Below, piece after piece: positions 1 through 11,940 of a stretch of DNA of 64,000 nucleotides. The stretch's first letter is position 1. Each line of letters begins with the position of its first letter. The position numbers and the translations under genes were made by a program. Under the pieces are notes generated by a model, which worked only from the letters and a program-made list of their open reading frames with translations, was not told the DNA's origin and did no database searches. This stretch comes from Lathyrus oleraceus (Eukaryota > Streptophyta > Magnoliopsida > Fabales > Fabaceae): the NCBI RefSeq assembly GCF_024323335.1, contig NC_066581.1, forward strand, positions 225,448,539-225,512,538, given 5' to 3'.

Positions 1-3000
1 TGATCATGCACTAATGGCAAACAAAGATGATAAATGCACAACGGCAATCAATGATAGAAAATGCACAATGGCAATCAAGTAGTCATGTATAAATGAATCA
101 AGTAATCAATCACATAAATTCAAGTAGCACACGCTATAACCATTCATGAGGCTCAAGCAAAAGGGTTTGACTATGAAAGTCCACTGTAAGAGGTAAGTGT
201 CGCTCTTAACCTGGCCATTGAGGGGCTCAGGTGAAGCAGATGAAAGGATATGAGGGGTGTGCCTCATTGCTTCTATCTCATGTCCGAGAGAGCATGTAAA
301 TATAAGAATGTGGGGGAGTTCAGGAAGATGGAACTCTTTCCCCAATATATAGACTCGATAGATCTTGGGTTGGGATCTCGATGCTACAACCATGTAATGG
401 GAGCAATGAGAAGACTCACTGAATAGTGGGAGATAGGCTATTTATCTCTACCTTCCACCAATTGCCTCAAATGAGGACTTTTCCTGCTTGGGACAAATAT
501 AAACATACACAATCAATGCCTCTTAAGGAGGACTTCAGACAATTTGCCCGGTCAAATAACGGACCGGGTCTCCAGACTACATGAAGAAGAAGGTTTTATA
601 CCTCAATGCAAGTTGCTATTTAAGCAAAGCAAAGCGAGTTCTTAAGAGAACTGAGCGACTAAAGGGTACCTGGAAACAATCCAATAAAATCAGCATCCCA
701 TTCATAAACAGATAACAACATAAGAATCAATTAACAAGGTACAATTATACAAATAATGATGTGCATAGCACAAGGCTCACATGAACCAAACATCCTACAA
801 AACAAATACATTAGTCATATGTATCAAGTAACACAATCCATAATGTGGAGCAAATTCCTTAATCATTAACTCCTTAACCTGAAAAGGCACAATTAACTTC
901 AAATGTAAGTAACATGACCACTAGGACTAGCCTAGGGTCAAGAAGATGGAAAAATCTTAAAACAGCACCCAATTCATGATCAAATTCAAGTAATATCAAT
1001 AACAAAGGGATACCAATTGGTCCCATATTCAAACTATGTGCCCATTTTAATTTATGCAACATGGAAGGCAAAAGATGCAATGTGGAGTCTCATACAATCA
1101 ACCAGCAAGATCATATCCAAATAAATGCCAAAATGGCACCAAAAAAATCCACAAAAATTATGTTCTAACCAGAAGACATTCAGCAAGCCACATGTTAATT
1201 TTCAAGTCATTTGGACTGGTAGATCAATAGGAATTAATTAAACATGGCACAGCATGCAAAAACAACATCAAATGAGGTCTACAATTATGCATCAACTTCA
1301 ATTAGATGGTAAACAGCAATGGTGCATCATAAATCAGTAGGACCAAAGCCAAATGCTACATTAATGTGTCAGGAACTATGCTATCAATTTTTATGCCCAT
1401 TGGATAAAGTATGTGCATATGGCAACATAAATGCTAAAGGTTATACCTATGGAACTCTAACATGCTAGGCAGCAAGAGAAAATATGAATCAAATTGAAAA
1501 TGGACTGCAAAAATCCACAAAAATTAACAGTGGTAGTAAACATGTCAAATAAGCTTCATGCAAAAATTCAAGGCCATTGGCCAATGGGAAGCATAGTAAA
1601 CAATTAAGGGGATACAGCATGCCGAACTATGTCGCATATATACATGTCCAACTTCAATAATTCATATATAATAGACCATAGGCTAAAAAATTCCCAAACC
1701 TATGTCAAAAATCCAGAAGGAAGTCTAGAACAAATGCCTCAATTTTCACTTAATTTGGATGGAGTATGTGGTTTCTATAATTAAAACGGCAACATGTATG
1801 AAAATAATACACATCAAAAGTATCTCTATGTCCATTCAAAAATTCCTCAAGCACATATTTGTTTTTGATTTTTATAAAATAGTAGAGGAAAAAATATGAT
1901 TAACAAAAAAGAATGGTATTTTTTGGATTATTTTTGAGTATTATATGAATTTTTCAAGTTTTAAAATATTTATTTAATAATTATTTAGAAATTATATTAG
2001 GATTTATTAACTCAATTAATTAAATTATGAGCTGATGGCACGGATGTAATTTTTAATGCCATGCTAAAAACGGCACCGTTTCAGTTATGAGGAACGGACG
2101 GCCAGGATTGATTCTGGTGAGAGAACACGAAACGCATGGCCATGTTCATCGTCTTCTTCGCGCAGCCGGTGGTTCTTCAACGGCGATAGCGGTTTCGAGC
2201 AAATCGCGACGGAAATGAGCGATCTACATACCGGTCGAACCGGTTTCGTTCCAGGATCATGAATCCATAATTAATTTCAGCAATCAATCACCGTACAGGG
2301 CGAATCGAAGAGAAGAGCGAACACGGTAATCGCATGCAAAATTTCGAATGATAATAACTCAACCAAATTACAGTGAAATCAACAAACCATCAGCTGCTAT
2401 ACCATCTACAAAGCATAATCTACAACATTCCTAACTCAATTTGAACAACTACAAGATTCGATTCCCAACCTTCTTGAGTGCAGTACCGGCGGAATCGTGC
2501 GCTCGAGCTTCAAATCGCGAAACAGATGGCGAATATCTTCGTGGAAGGTTGATGATGATGCTCGTTCAGCTCGAAAATCCTTCAATCTTCAAGAATTGTT
2601 GACTGTTATGGCGGGAGAGGGTTCTTGCCACAGCTCGGTTCGATCTTGATGATTCTTCCGTTTTTACCTGCAAACAGAAACTCCAAAACTACCAAACAAT
2701 GATGAATATCCAGCGAATCATCACCAATCAATGGAAATTTTGTTCAATTGATGCAAAGAGTATCTTGGAGTTTTGAGCAAAATTGAGAGAAGAAGAGAGA
2801 AAATTTTCTGTTATGCTGTTGTGTGATCGCCCCCCGAAGTTTTCTTGGAACTGTGATGAGGTTTTTTGTGAGAAATGAGAAAAAGCAGAGAAAATTTTTC
2901 GGTTAATTTCTGTTAGCTCCAAAAAAGTGTGCCGATCGTGATTAGTGTACTGAATGCGAGAATTATGACTCTTTTTTTTTTGAAGGATTTTCTGTTAGCT

Positions 3001-4207
3001 TTTTTGTGTAGAGTGAATGTGAAATAGTGATTAGAGTTATCATTCTGTTAAGGATTAGTTTATATATGTAATGCTTAATCCAATAATAATCTTAATTAGT
3101 GAAAATTGAAAATTAAAGCAAAATGGCTTATGTGCAATTTGGATCTTTTTGCCTTCAATGCTTAGAAGTAAGTTCCTGCAGAATTTTCACTTGGAATCCC
3201 TCAAAATTATCATTTGGGAGCTGGTGGTATAAGCCTTGTTTCCAAATTCTCAATATTTTCAAATGTGGACCATTTTGCCCCTCTCCTTAAATTGGTTCAC
3301 TTCAAAAATGGCATTTTGCATGGAGCCTTTTCCCAAAAATCCAACTATGCAACTTTGAAGTACACATTAAATGGAGTTTGTGCATATAAAGAACTTGCAA
3401 TTTGGATAAACCATGTGGTAGTTATGCCCTCCCGATTACGGGACTTTTCTGAAATTCACTGAGCCATATCTTGCAAACCGTACATTGGATTTTCAAGTTC
3501 TTGGACTTTTTGGAAAGGTAAGAACAAGATCTACATCTGTCATGTTGAACAATTTTTCATTTGAAGCTTCCTTGGACTTCTGTTTTTGGGGTCAAAAACT
3601 TTCCATTTTGGGCAGCTGAAATTACAGGTCCGCTTGCCATTTTTTGGAAACTTTCTGTCGGACTTCAATTCCTTCAACCTTGGTCTTTGAAATGCCAAAT
3701 GAGGTTTATATAGACATGAATGAGACATTTTCAACCATTTCCGATCATCAAATCACTGATTAAATCCACAGTTGACCACAGTTGACTTTTATTGACTTTT
3801 GTCTGACTGGGCCATGTTCTGATGAATTTCAGGCCTCTTTCACATGAGATCTTGATTCCAAATGATATCACAAGTTATATGAACTCTTTTTTTTGAATGA
3901 TCATGGTGTCCAAATTCTTCAAGAATGGCCACCATCTATTGCTCAAGGCCTGATTTGACTGTTTTGACCGACGATTGCTTCATCTGCAAGCAACATGGTT
4001 AGATGACAATATTTTTGTACTTTTGGTTAGTAAACATATGAAAGGCAATGATATACAAATGCAATACATGCTTGGTGATCAAGAAATCACACACACAAGG
4101 TAACCCACCCACTAGGAGGACAGCTAGGGTATGCAATGATCCTTGAGGCCATGATATGATATGATAGGGGCCATGAGGGATCTTAGGGCCAAAATTGGGG
4201 TCTTACA
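1..4207 (-). repeat. 3' LTR of Ogre A (partial, about 75%)
   Basis: This stretch matches 13339-17546 almost base for base. Its right boundary, reading TCTTACA on the plus strand, is the TGTAAGA start of the LTR in element orientation, directly after the polypurine tract. The remaining 1.4 kb of the LTR lies left of the window. It contains no gene. The short open frames at 106-393, 874-1080, 2728-2922 and 3214-3462 recur in the other LTR and have no recognisable similarity. Confidence 0.92.
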
Positions 4208-4220
4208 GATGCCCCTATTT
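4208..4220 (-). other. Polypurine tract of Ogre A
   Basis: In element orientation the sequence AAATAGGGGCATC immediately precedes the TGTAAGACC start of the 3' LTR. The same tract at the same spot is found in P (24566-24578) and B (42355-42367). It is the expected primer site for plus-strand DNA synthesis. Confidence 0.85.
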
Positions 4221-7200
4221 AAGTACATTCTAGCCGGAGAAGTGAAGTTTAGAAATCTTCATCTCGACGCGGTAGAATGGGCTTAAATAATAGTAATGAG
4301 ACAAATTTTGGTCCCTAAGAGACCTCATGATGCAGATGTATGCATGCGAAAGCAAATTCTGTAGGGAATATATGATTCGCACAGAAGAAAAAGACGATCC
4401 ATCGGAGTAATTCACTCACCAGGAACAGAGACCCAACTAATAAGACTCTTATTGGGACTCTATTAGGGGATAGTAAAAAAAGAATGCGTGAGCAGGACAC
4501 GACTTTGATTAGAGTAATGACAAAACTGACACAACGTGAACTAGACACGACTCCGATTGGGGGTAACGGACATCGGACTGGAGAGCTTGCTGGGGAAGCA
4601 AAGGACTCACACCGGGGGATAAAGAATTCCAGAGGAAAATAAATCCATAGGAAAGACATAAGCTGACTCAAATTATCCATCAAGGATACTTCGGATAAAA
4701 ATCCGGACTCGGACCAGGAAAAGATTCACATAGAACCTCCCTGCCGGGAAAATGCATATACTGGGGAAACGCCCAGATAGCAAAAGGGTAAAAATCACCA
4801 AAGGAAACTCCATAGGGGAATGTCTAACAAAGAGACTCTCCTGGGAAAGCAACAAGAAGTGAGGTGTTACCGGTATAAGGGTAACAAACTCGGGGGAATG
4901 AATATCTAAGACCGGTATAAGGGTGAGAGATATCAATCAACCAACATCTGAGAAAGACCTACAAAGGGTATAATACTCAGGAAAATCTAACTCCACAAGG
5001 GACCAAAGTCATAATAGGGAGTAGAAAGGAGGGAACACCAGGGATACCGAAGTATATAATAGGTGACCGACCGAAACGTGAATTGGTATATATGCCAAGA
5101 CACACATCATCCGAAGGGAGGGCTTAAAAAAGCAAAATCGACTTACAGGATGGACATCCGAATCCACAACGGGAAAACGAATCTTACTCAACTGGGGACA
5201 CAAACCCAAAGAGTACATGAGATATAATATCCATTACCGGCAGACCGTGGATAGAATACTCGCATGAGACATATTATCTATTACCGTCAGAACGTAGATA
5301 ATAAACTCGCATGGTAAGAAACACCAGAGATACCGAAGTATATAATAGGTGATCTACCGAAGACGTGAATTGGTATATATGCCAAAACACACATCCGAAA
5401 CACAAACTGGTTAAAGGATGAATATTCGATTCTACAAAGAATACGAATCTTGCTCAGGTGGGGAAAGTCATCAAAGGATTCCAACCAAAGAGCGCATGAG
5501 ACATATTATCCATTACCGGCAGACCGTGAATAATATACTCGAAAGGAAAAGACACCAGAGATACCGAAGTATATAATAGGTGACTAACCAAAAAGAGAGA
5601 CAATCGTTACCAAGCATCCGGGTAAACGAAAGACAACTCAAGGGGATAAATCGCAAGCATCCGGCAATTATCCGACAACAAGAATATTCGACTCCGCAAA
5701 GGGAAATAACGAATCTTACTCGACCAGGGAAACACAAAAGGCTTCGACTGAAGAGTGCATGAGATATATTATCCATTACCGTCAGAACGTGGATAGTATA
5801 CTCGCATGGAAGATTATCCACAACCGGTATAAGGGTTAATAAAGGATAAATCGACCGACAAGAAAGGCATCGGGATACCAACAGGCATATAATGATGACC
5901 AATCAAAGGGAGTAACAACATTACCAACAAAAGGGTAAATGAAAGACTCACTGGGGATTAATTGCAAGCATCCGGCAATTATCCGCAAAAGCTAGGAATG
6001 CATTGATAAACAATCAATGATCCGGGGAACAAATCACTAGCAAACGGTGAAAAGACCCACTGGCGAATTCAAAAGGATAACATTGCAAGCATCCGGCAAT
6101 GATCCAGGAGACTGCTGGGAATACAAGTGCTTACTCAAGAGCAACTACCCAAGGCAGGGAGGAATATCAACCTCGAATATTGAATGAAGATAACCACAAA
6201 GGGGATTAGGGTTTACATCTGCCGAATACGGGGCAGAAGACCAAAAATTCTAGCTGAGAAAACAAGGGGTTTAACAATACCGACTACTGGGTAAGAAACC
6301 AAGGACTCAGCTGAGGATAAAATTGCTAGCAACCGGCAATTATCCATATGTATCATAAGATACAACTCTGCTGGAGAGAAAAATCACAGCGACATAGGAT
6401 TTACAACTACCGAATACGGGGTAGAAGACCACAAACTCCACTGGGGATAGAAATCACCACAGGGAACAGAACTCTGTTAGGGATAAAACCACAACAACAG
6501 AAGATCCACCATCAGCCAGACCGAACCACAAAGGTTACCACTGCTAGGGGAAAAGAGATAGGGCTTACGACTACCGGTATGAGGGCAGTGGCCATACCTT
6601 GGTGGGAATAACCACAAATTAGGGTTTACATCTACCGAATACGGGGTAGAAAACCAAAAACTCTGCGTGGGGATAGAATAAATCATGAATCCGCACGAGA
6701 AACCGAAAATGAGGTTTATAACAGACCACAAACTCTGTTGGAGAGTAGGGAAAATAGGATTTACGACTACCGAATATCAGGTAGAAAACCAACAACTCTG
6801 GCTGGAGACTAAAAGGTATATAACCACAAGTTCTGCCAAGAAAGCCAGGAAAATAGGACTTACAAACTACCGGTATAAGGGTAGAGGCCAAAATCAACTC
6901 TGGCGGAGGAATGAAAGGTGTATAACCACAAATTCCGTCAAGAGGAAAGGAACAATAGGACTTACAACTACCGGTATAAGGGTAGAGGCCCGAAACTCCG
7001 CTGGGGAACAACCCACTGGGAAGCACGATATAGACGACAAATGTCAATTCAGGAAAGATCCGAAAAGACAGACTGAATCAAGACACGTCCTAATGAGGAT
7101 ATAACTCAAATAGGAACCTCCATCCCAATATATGTGTTGGTAGGAAACGGAAGAAACCGCCGTCCACGAGGATATATCTCAGTGGGGAACTGCAGAAGGA

Positions 7201-9286
7201 ACGACAACATTTTCTGCTTATGGGGCTGACTCTATATGGAGAGATTTATAATACCCGACATCTGCTTGGGGGGATCTGTAAAGAGATCTATATCACCCGT
7301 TGCAGGAGAACAACAAACAAAGGATATATGGCAAAAATGCAACATGAATATCTGAATGTTTCATGAATATGCATGCGTATGCGTGATTTATGTTTGATGA
7401 ATGCTGACAAAACAGACATTTCTAACACAACAGTCCAGGAATCAAACGTCCGGTATTATACTTCCAGGGGAAAACCAACTGGAAAGCCAATTCTGCTGGA
7501 GATCTGTAAGCTATAAAGCAAAGATCTGCGGGTACTGCTGGAAAGCAGAAGCAAAAGAATCAGAGATATCAGGAGAATACCAAATCTCTGAGCAATGGAT
7601 CAGCGGTCACCCCAAATGGGGCACAGAAAGTCACAACAGGCAAAGAGCCACAAAGACAAATCTGTCGGGGAACAAGAGAATCAACATCCTGCAGGGGATC
7701 CTAGCAACACTGCTATGGAAACGGATCCAACATAACTCCATTGGGGAACAACCCACCGAGGGAGCAAAGGTCACCCGGATAGAGTTTGGCTGCACAAGCA
7801 ACTCTACTGGGGATATCAGTTACTCTCTTGGGGAACAACCCACCGAGGGAGGAAAGCACCAAACAAGTAGATTCTGCAACAAACCACTCTACTCGAGGCG
7901 AACACATATCTGATGGATCACATCGGTAGATTCTGCAATAAAAGCCGCTCTACTGAGGATCGAAAAGTAATCAGGAAATCAACACAATCTCTGGGTGACG
8001 GGGCTATCAACCGACCATACCGGGGATTGAAAGAGGTTCAACAGGCAATACTGCCATAACAACCGCTCTGCAGACAAATGCTGGAGAAAGATGGATGAAA
8101 ATACTGGGATATCGACCCAATCAACCACGGAGTAGGAAAATAAATCCCGCTCTGCTGAGAATAACAACCATTCTGATAGAGAGAAAGTAAGCAACTCCAC
8201 TCGCGATTTTGCCGGGGAAAAGGTAAAGTACTGGGCATCAAACCACTGACTTACCGAGTCTTCCAAAAGGAAAGCGACGGTGTTGAGAGAACAGACAAAT
8301 CCGCTGGCAACTGCGCTGAGGAGAGTGACAACAACTCTGCTCGCGACTGCAGTGGGGATATCAATAACAACTCTACTGTGCCAAGGAGACAAATAAAGTC
8401 TGGGGATAGCGATCCACTGGAGAAAGTGGCAAGGCACTAAGGTGGCAACCCAATCAACCGCCGAATCTTCCACAAGGAAAACATCCATGCTGGGGAAAAC
8501 TGCTGCTGGAGAAAACTGAGTCTTCAACAACACTCTGCTTGGGGAACAACCCCACCAACAACTCGACTTGCAATTATGCTGGAAACCCACTTGGGGAGAA
8601 ATACGGGATACGGGGATATCAACCCACTAACCACAAATTATCCTGAACAACTGAGCAATCAAGCCGGGGAGAGACTACTGCTGGAGAACAGACTGAGTCT
8701 TCAATACACCGCTCTGCTTCGGGGAGTCAAAATCCACAGAAGCTCTGCTTAGGGAACAACCCAACAACCAAATCTCTGCTTGGGGACAACCCCCAAAAAC
8801 CAAATCTGGAGAAGAAGGATACAAACCAAACCCAGGAGTATGAACAAATGTATTACCTGTTGGGAATCATGGCGCCCTTGGGAGAGCACTGGGAAATTCT
8901 TTAAGTATCCTTTCATCATTGTGAATGTTCACTTTGTTTAAAACAATAATTTTGAAAAATTTTGTTTTTAAAACAATGATATTTTTATCAATTAAAACAT
9001 GCAAAACATTTGTTGAGTTGAAACAAATAAGAGTGCCAATAATTGGATAAAAGCTCAAATTTATTTAATGGAATGGTAGCCTGCAAATGGCAAGACTCCA
9101 TAGATCTGTACAAATTTGAAACCAGTGATATATATTGGAAGAGGGCTACATTGAACATAATGATCCTTTCTCTACCAATTTGAATCTCGATGTATTCGAA
9201 GCTTCAGTTGACGACGAATCGAGAATCCTCTGACGAAATGACGACTGATGAACAGAAAGTCTTGTCAGGATGCAGTTACTTGCCAA
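4221..9286 (-). repeat. Expanded 3' noncoding region of Ogre A with degenerate hairpin repeats
   Basis: There is no coding sequence here. The region is about 5.1 kb, against about 2.6 kb for the same region in P and B. It is built from degenerate units, with a spacing of about 100-136 bases in the clearest part (6631, 6767, 6867, 6968). A unit contains a small hairpin such as CTACC-GGTATAAG-GGTAG and, on the plus strand, a motif close to ACTCTGCTGGGGA, which resembles the element's primer-binding site. Around 5220-5800 a second hairpin class has 14-base loops. From about 7490 to 8800 the primer-site-like motif dominates, often followed by ACAACCCA. Tandem repeats in the 3' untranslated region of Ogre-like elements are known as a source of satellites; the hairpin covariation is my observation. 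Confidence 0.75.
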
Positions 9287-9455
9287 ATCCCTAATTTTTG
9301 CCTAGATTGCCCCAGGGTGAGGTACTCAATCTAGCGGGATGCAAATATACTCATTTATCAAGTCTCTAATTTTTGCCTGAATTACCCTTGCGGGTTCCTC
9401 ATCGAGACGCTCATTTTTGCCTAAGCCGCCCTTTCGGGTTTTCAACTTAGCGAGC
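9287..9455 (-). other. Triple stem-loop array downstream of pol, Ogre A copy
   Basis: There are three consecutive structured units in element orientation: unit 1 at 9409-9455, unit 2 at 9362-9408, unit 3 at 9287-9340. Each has an outer stem (GCTC/GAGC, GTCTC/GAGAC, ATCCC/GGGAT), a middle stem, an inner hairpin, and an unpaired AGGCAAAAATTA-like strand on the 3' side. Unit 2 here has diverged in sequence from P and B yet keeps an ACCC-GCAA-GGGT hairpin. The array survived in A although almost all coding sequence was lost. Confidence 0.7.
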
Positions 9456-9489
9456 TATTCTGTTTTTCATTTGCATATACCTTTTTTTT

Positions 9490-9831
9490 CTAGGCAAAGT
9501 ATCTTTTAACTGCATCTGAATTCACAGGACGAGTGAAATCCTCCCCATCCATTGTTGTAAGCATCAAAGCTCCGCCTGAAAAGGCTCTCTTAACAACATA
9601 TGGACCCTCGTAGTTTGGAGTCCACTTGCCCCTGGAATCGGGCACGAAAGACAAGACTTTCTTGAGCACAAGGTCACCTTCTCGGAACACACGAGGTTTG
9701 ACCTTCTTATCGAATGCTTTCTTCATTCTCTGCTGATATGACTGACCATGACACATGGCAGTTAATCGCTTCTCTTCAATCAAATTCAGTTGGTCGTAAC
9801 GACTCTGAATCCATTCAGCATCAGTCAACTA
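9490..9831 (-). pseudogene. Integrase C-terminal remnant of Ogre A
   Basis: About 113 codons remain open, from the conserved MTDAEW stretch to the pol terminus ending KRYFA. They align with the last part of P (up to 21808) and B (45157-45456). This is the DNA-binding tail of integrase only: the zinc-binding HHCC region and the catalytic DDE core are missing. On its 5' side it joins a purine-rich filler and then the start of the RT exon, so RT, both RNase H domains and most of integrase have been removed. It cannot encode an active enzyme. Confidence 0.85.
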
Positions 9832-9837
9832 GGGACT

Positions 9838-9962
9838 TTGAGGGTATCAGGCTTCTTTTATTCCTTTTTTCTATTTGAAAAATTTTTCCTGATTTTTGCT
9901 TTTGCTTTGATTTTTCTTTTTTTTTTCCCTCTTTCTCTTTTTTCCATTTTTTTTTTGATTAC
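9838..9962 (-). other. Purine-rich filler at the RT-integrase deletion
   Basis: About 125 bases, nearly pure A/G on the element strand with long A runs, separate the RT-exon remnant from the integrase tail. P and B have no counterpart at this place. It looks like filler DNA at a repaired deletion, or a slipped product of reverse transcription. Confidence 0.6.
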
Positions 9963-10153
9963 ATTTGTAATGCCCCAGTTTGACTGGTTTGCTGATTCTC
10001 ATGATACAGCTGAATGAGCTTCTTTTCGTGCTCGAGAAGTCGGGTAATCTCATCAGGAATCCCCTTCAACATCATCTTCCTCTGCCTCGAATACAAGGAA
10101 TTCAAATTTGGGAGATGGCGTTGGATCATTATGTTCAATGGGTTTAGAAATCC
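9963..10153 (-). pseudogene. Start of RT exon of Ogre A (remnant)
   Basis: This is the sequence following the predicted splice acceptor (GCAG at 10154-10157 on the minus strand). It matches the beginning of the second pol exon in P (18350 on) and B (48595 down), including an acidic stretch and a conserved ITRLLEHE motif. Sequence homologous to the exon stops near 9965 and the RT catalytic region never begins. Stop codons are present just after the splice junction. Confidence 0.75.
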
Positions 10154-10414
10154 CTGCATAATGATTCTGGATAATGAAAAGCTTTTGATTTTAAACAAGC
10201 AAATCATTTATGCAGATGAAAAAGCTGTTTTTGTTTTTCAGGTTTTTTGTGATCACTGATTTCATGCAAAAGCAAAAAGTGAAAACAAATGGAAAACAAA
10301 TGTTTAACAATGCATTAATTGAATGAAAACATCATTGTATATATGAGCCAACAATGTCATCACTTCTCCTTTTGGCATGGGAGAAGAGTTTTAAACAAAG
10401 TGAGCATTATTTAC
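10154..10414 (-). other. Predicted Ogre intron, A copy (261 bp)
   Basis: It begins GTAAAT right after the conserved protease-side end and ends TGCAG. The sequence between is AT-rich with stops in all frames. Position and length agree with P (266 bp) and B (264 bp). Ogre elements are known to carry a spliced intron between protease and RT. Confidence 0.7.
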
Positions 10415-10730
10415 TCTGATCTATGGATAACTGTTGGAACATCCACAGCGACCCAATTGTGGCAGACACCACTAGGAGTAACAAAATTGCTCATATCATC
10501 TGCATCTTCTTCCAAGATAGCAGCAGCTTCTTCTTCAGGTTGCTCATCATATGCCCCAGAACAGTAGCCAATGCCAGCCCGGGATTTAATTCATCAAAAG
10601 CACTCGGTCGGGAATATTCCTCCTTGAGTTCACAATTCTCTTGCTCAAGATGATCCATCAATCTCTGGAAGAGTTGGTTCTGGTATAATACCGGCGAAGT
10701 GCGTCTTCAAAATATATGAAGATCGCGGGG
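10415..10730 (-). pseudogene. Fused gag-start and protease-end remnant of Ogre A
   Basis: In element orientation the start of gag (ATG at 10658, then the conserved MDHLEQEN) runs for about 20 codons and then joins the C-terminal end of the protease region (conserved SRAGIGY-like and NWVAVD stretches). Nearly all of gag and the whole protease active-site region are deleted. The fusion gives only about 55 codons before a stop. It is evidence of a large internal deletion rather than a gene. Confidence 0.75.
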
Positions 10731-11915
10731 TCAGACCACAGGACGGAAGACCGGAACAAAACACCCGCTTATGCAAATGATGCATGAAGTGTTTGTGCAT
10801 ATGCTCGTTTTTTATTTCAAAGGAACTCGAGGGTTTTACTTACAAACTTTGAAATATTAAGCATTTTGATCGTATATGAGAATATCTCATCAGATAGATC
10901 AGGTGAAAAAATTTTCCCGGTTTTTTCATGTCTGAGAATTTTTGCAAACAAACTCCTTTGAGTTCCTTGAAAATTTTCTTTTTATCTGATGATATGAATG
11001 CGGATGAGTGCATGAATGCAACAATCACACTCAAGGATCAAGCAAAGCACACCAAACAAAGGTCATGGGAAGGCTCATTGTATCCCTAATATCAATCATC
11101 CATTTTGGTGGATTTAGGTTTTCACCTTATCGACACCCAAGTTCCATTGATATTAACGGTACATGAACCAGCTCAATCATCCTTAATATCAACCAGCCGC
11201 TTTGGTGGATTTTAGGTTTTACACCTGATCCGGGATCCATTGATATTAACGATGTTTGAACGACTCAACCACGAATCACGGGTTTGCTGAGAGTCACGAG
11301 CATGGAGTCTCGGTTAAGAACCACCCAAAGGGAGTGTACTAGGGTTTAAACCTGCCAGACATGTTCTATCAGAGGTTCCCATAATCATCGTTCCATCTTT
11401 CGAATATTATCGGAGGAACGAATACTCGTATTCCAAAAATATTCTCAAGAGAAACTCTTATGAGTGTAGTATCGCGTGACAATCGCATCAGAACTTACAT
11501 CTGAACGACCTCCGCACTACGTCCTAAAAATAGGCCAAGATGGGTTTGGTAATCTAAGGTCCTTGGCTTCTAAGGCACATGATTGAAAGAATAATGCCTA
11601 ACCACAAATAACTTGTGTGACATTATCAATCCAACATGACCTCCACCAAGTGAATGGACTCGCAAGTCAACTGGCTAAGGACTACTCCACACCAGTCGAC
11701 AAGACTATGCCATTCTCCTATCCTAGAGTGCACTCGAGTTCGGGTATAGAACTCATCTCACAGAGATCACCAAAGCAAACAGCATTTGTATATCAAGCAA
11801 TTCAAACATTACAATCAATACAGTTATCCCAAGTTGTACAAAAAATATGTCAAATAACAATAATAATATATCACACAACAATGGTGAAAAGTTGGCAATA
11901 CCACCAGGATTTTCC
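10731..11915 (-). other. Leader (5' untranslated region) of Ogre A with ORF1 deleted
   Basis: It corresponds to the leader of B (62303-62816) and extends further toward the primer site. ORF1, about 1.45 kb in B, is missing: the ORF1 start context near 10925-10960 is followed at once by sequence that in B lies between ORF1 and gag. The leader carries two copies of an inverted-repeat block, 11087-11155 and 11183-11249. Confidence 0.75.
11087..11249 (-). repeat. Duplicated leader stem-loop in Ogre A
   Basis: The first block pairs TAATATCAAT (11087-11096) with ATTGATATTA (11146-11155). The second pairs TTAATATCAA (11183-11192) with TTGATATTAA (11240-11249). B has a single block with a 13-bp perfect stem (62462-62474 with 62524-62536). 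Confidence 0.7.
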
Positions 11916-11934
11916 GTCCCCAGCAGAGTCGCCA
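11916..11934 (-). other. Primer-binding site of Ogre A (tRNA-Arg type)
   Basis: The element strand reads TGGCGACTCTGCTGGGGAC six bases after the CCGCTACA end of the 5' LTR. This is the primer site reported for Ogre elements, complementary to the 3' end of an arginine tRNA. Confidence 0.88.
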
Positions 11935-11940
11935 CTTTTC

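Noticed and set aside
6365..8820. tRNA gene fragments
   Set aside because: Only a stretch of about 13 bases resembles the primer site; no cloverleaf, anticodon arm or Pol III boxes are visible.
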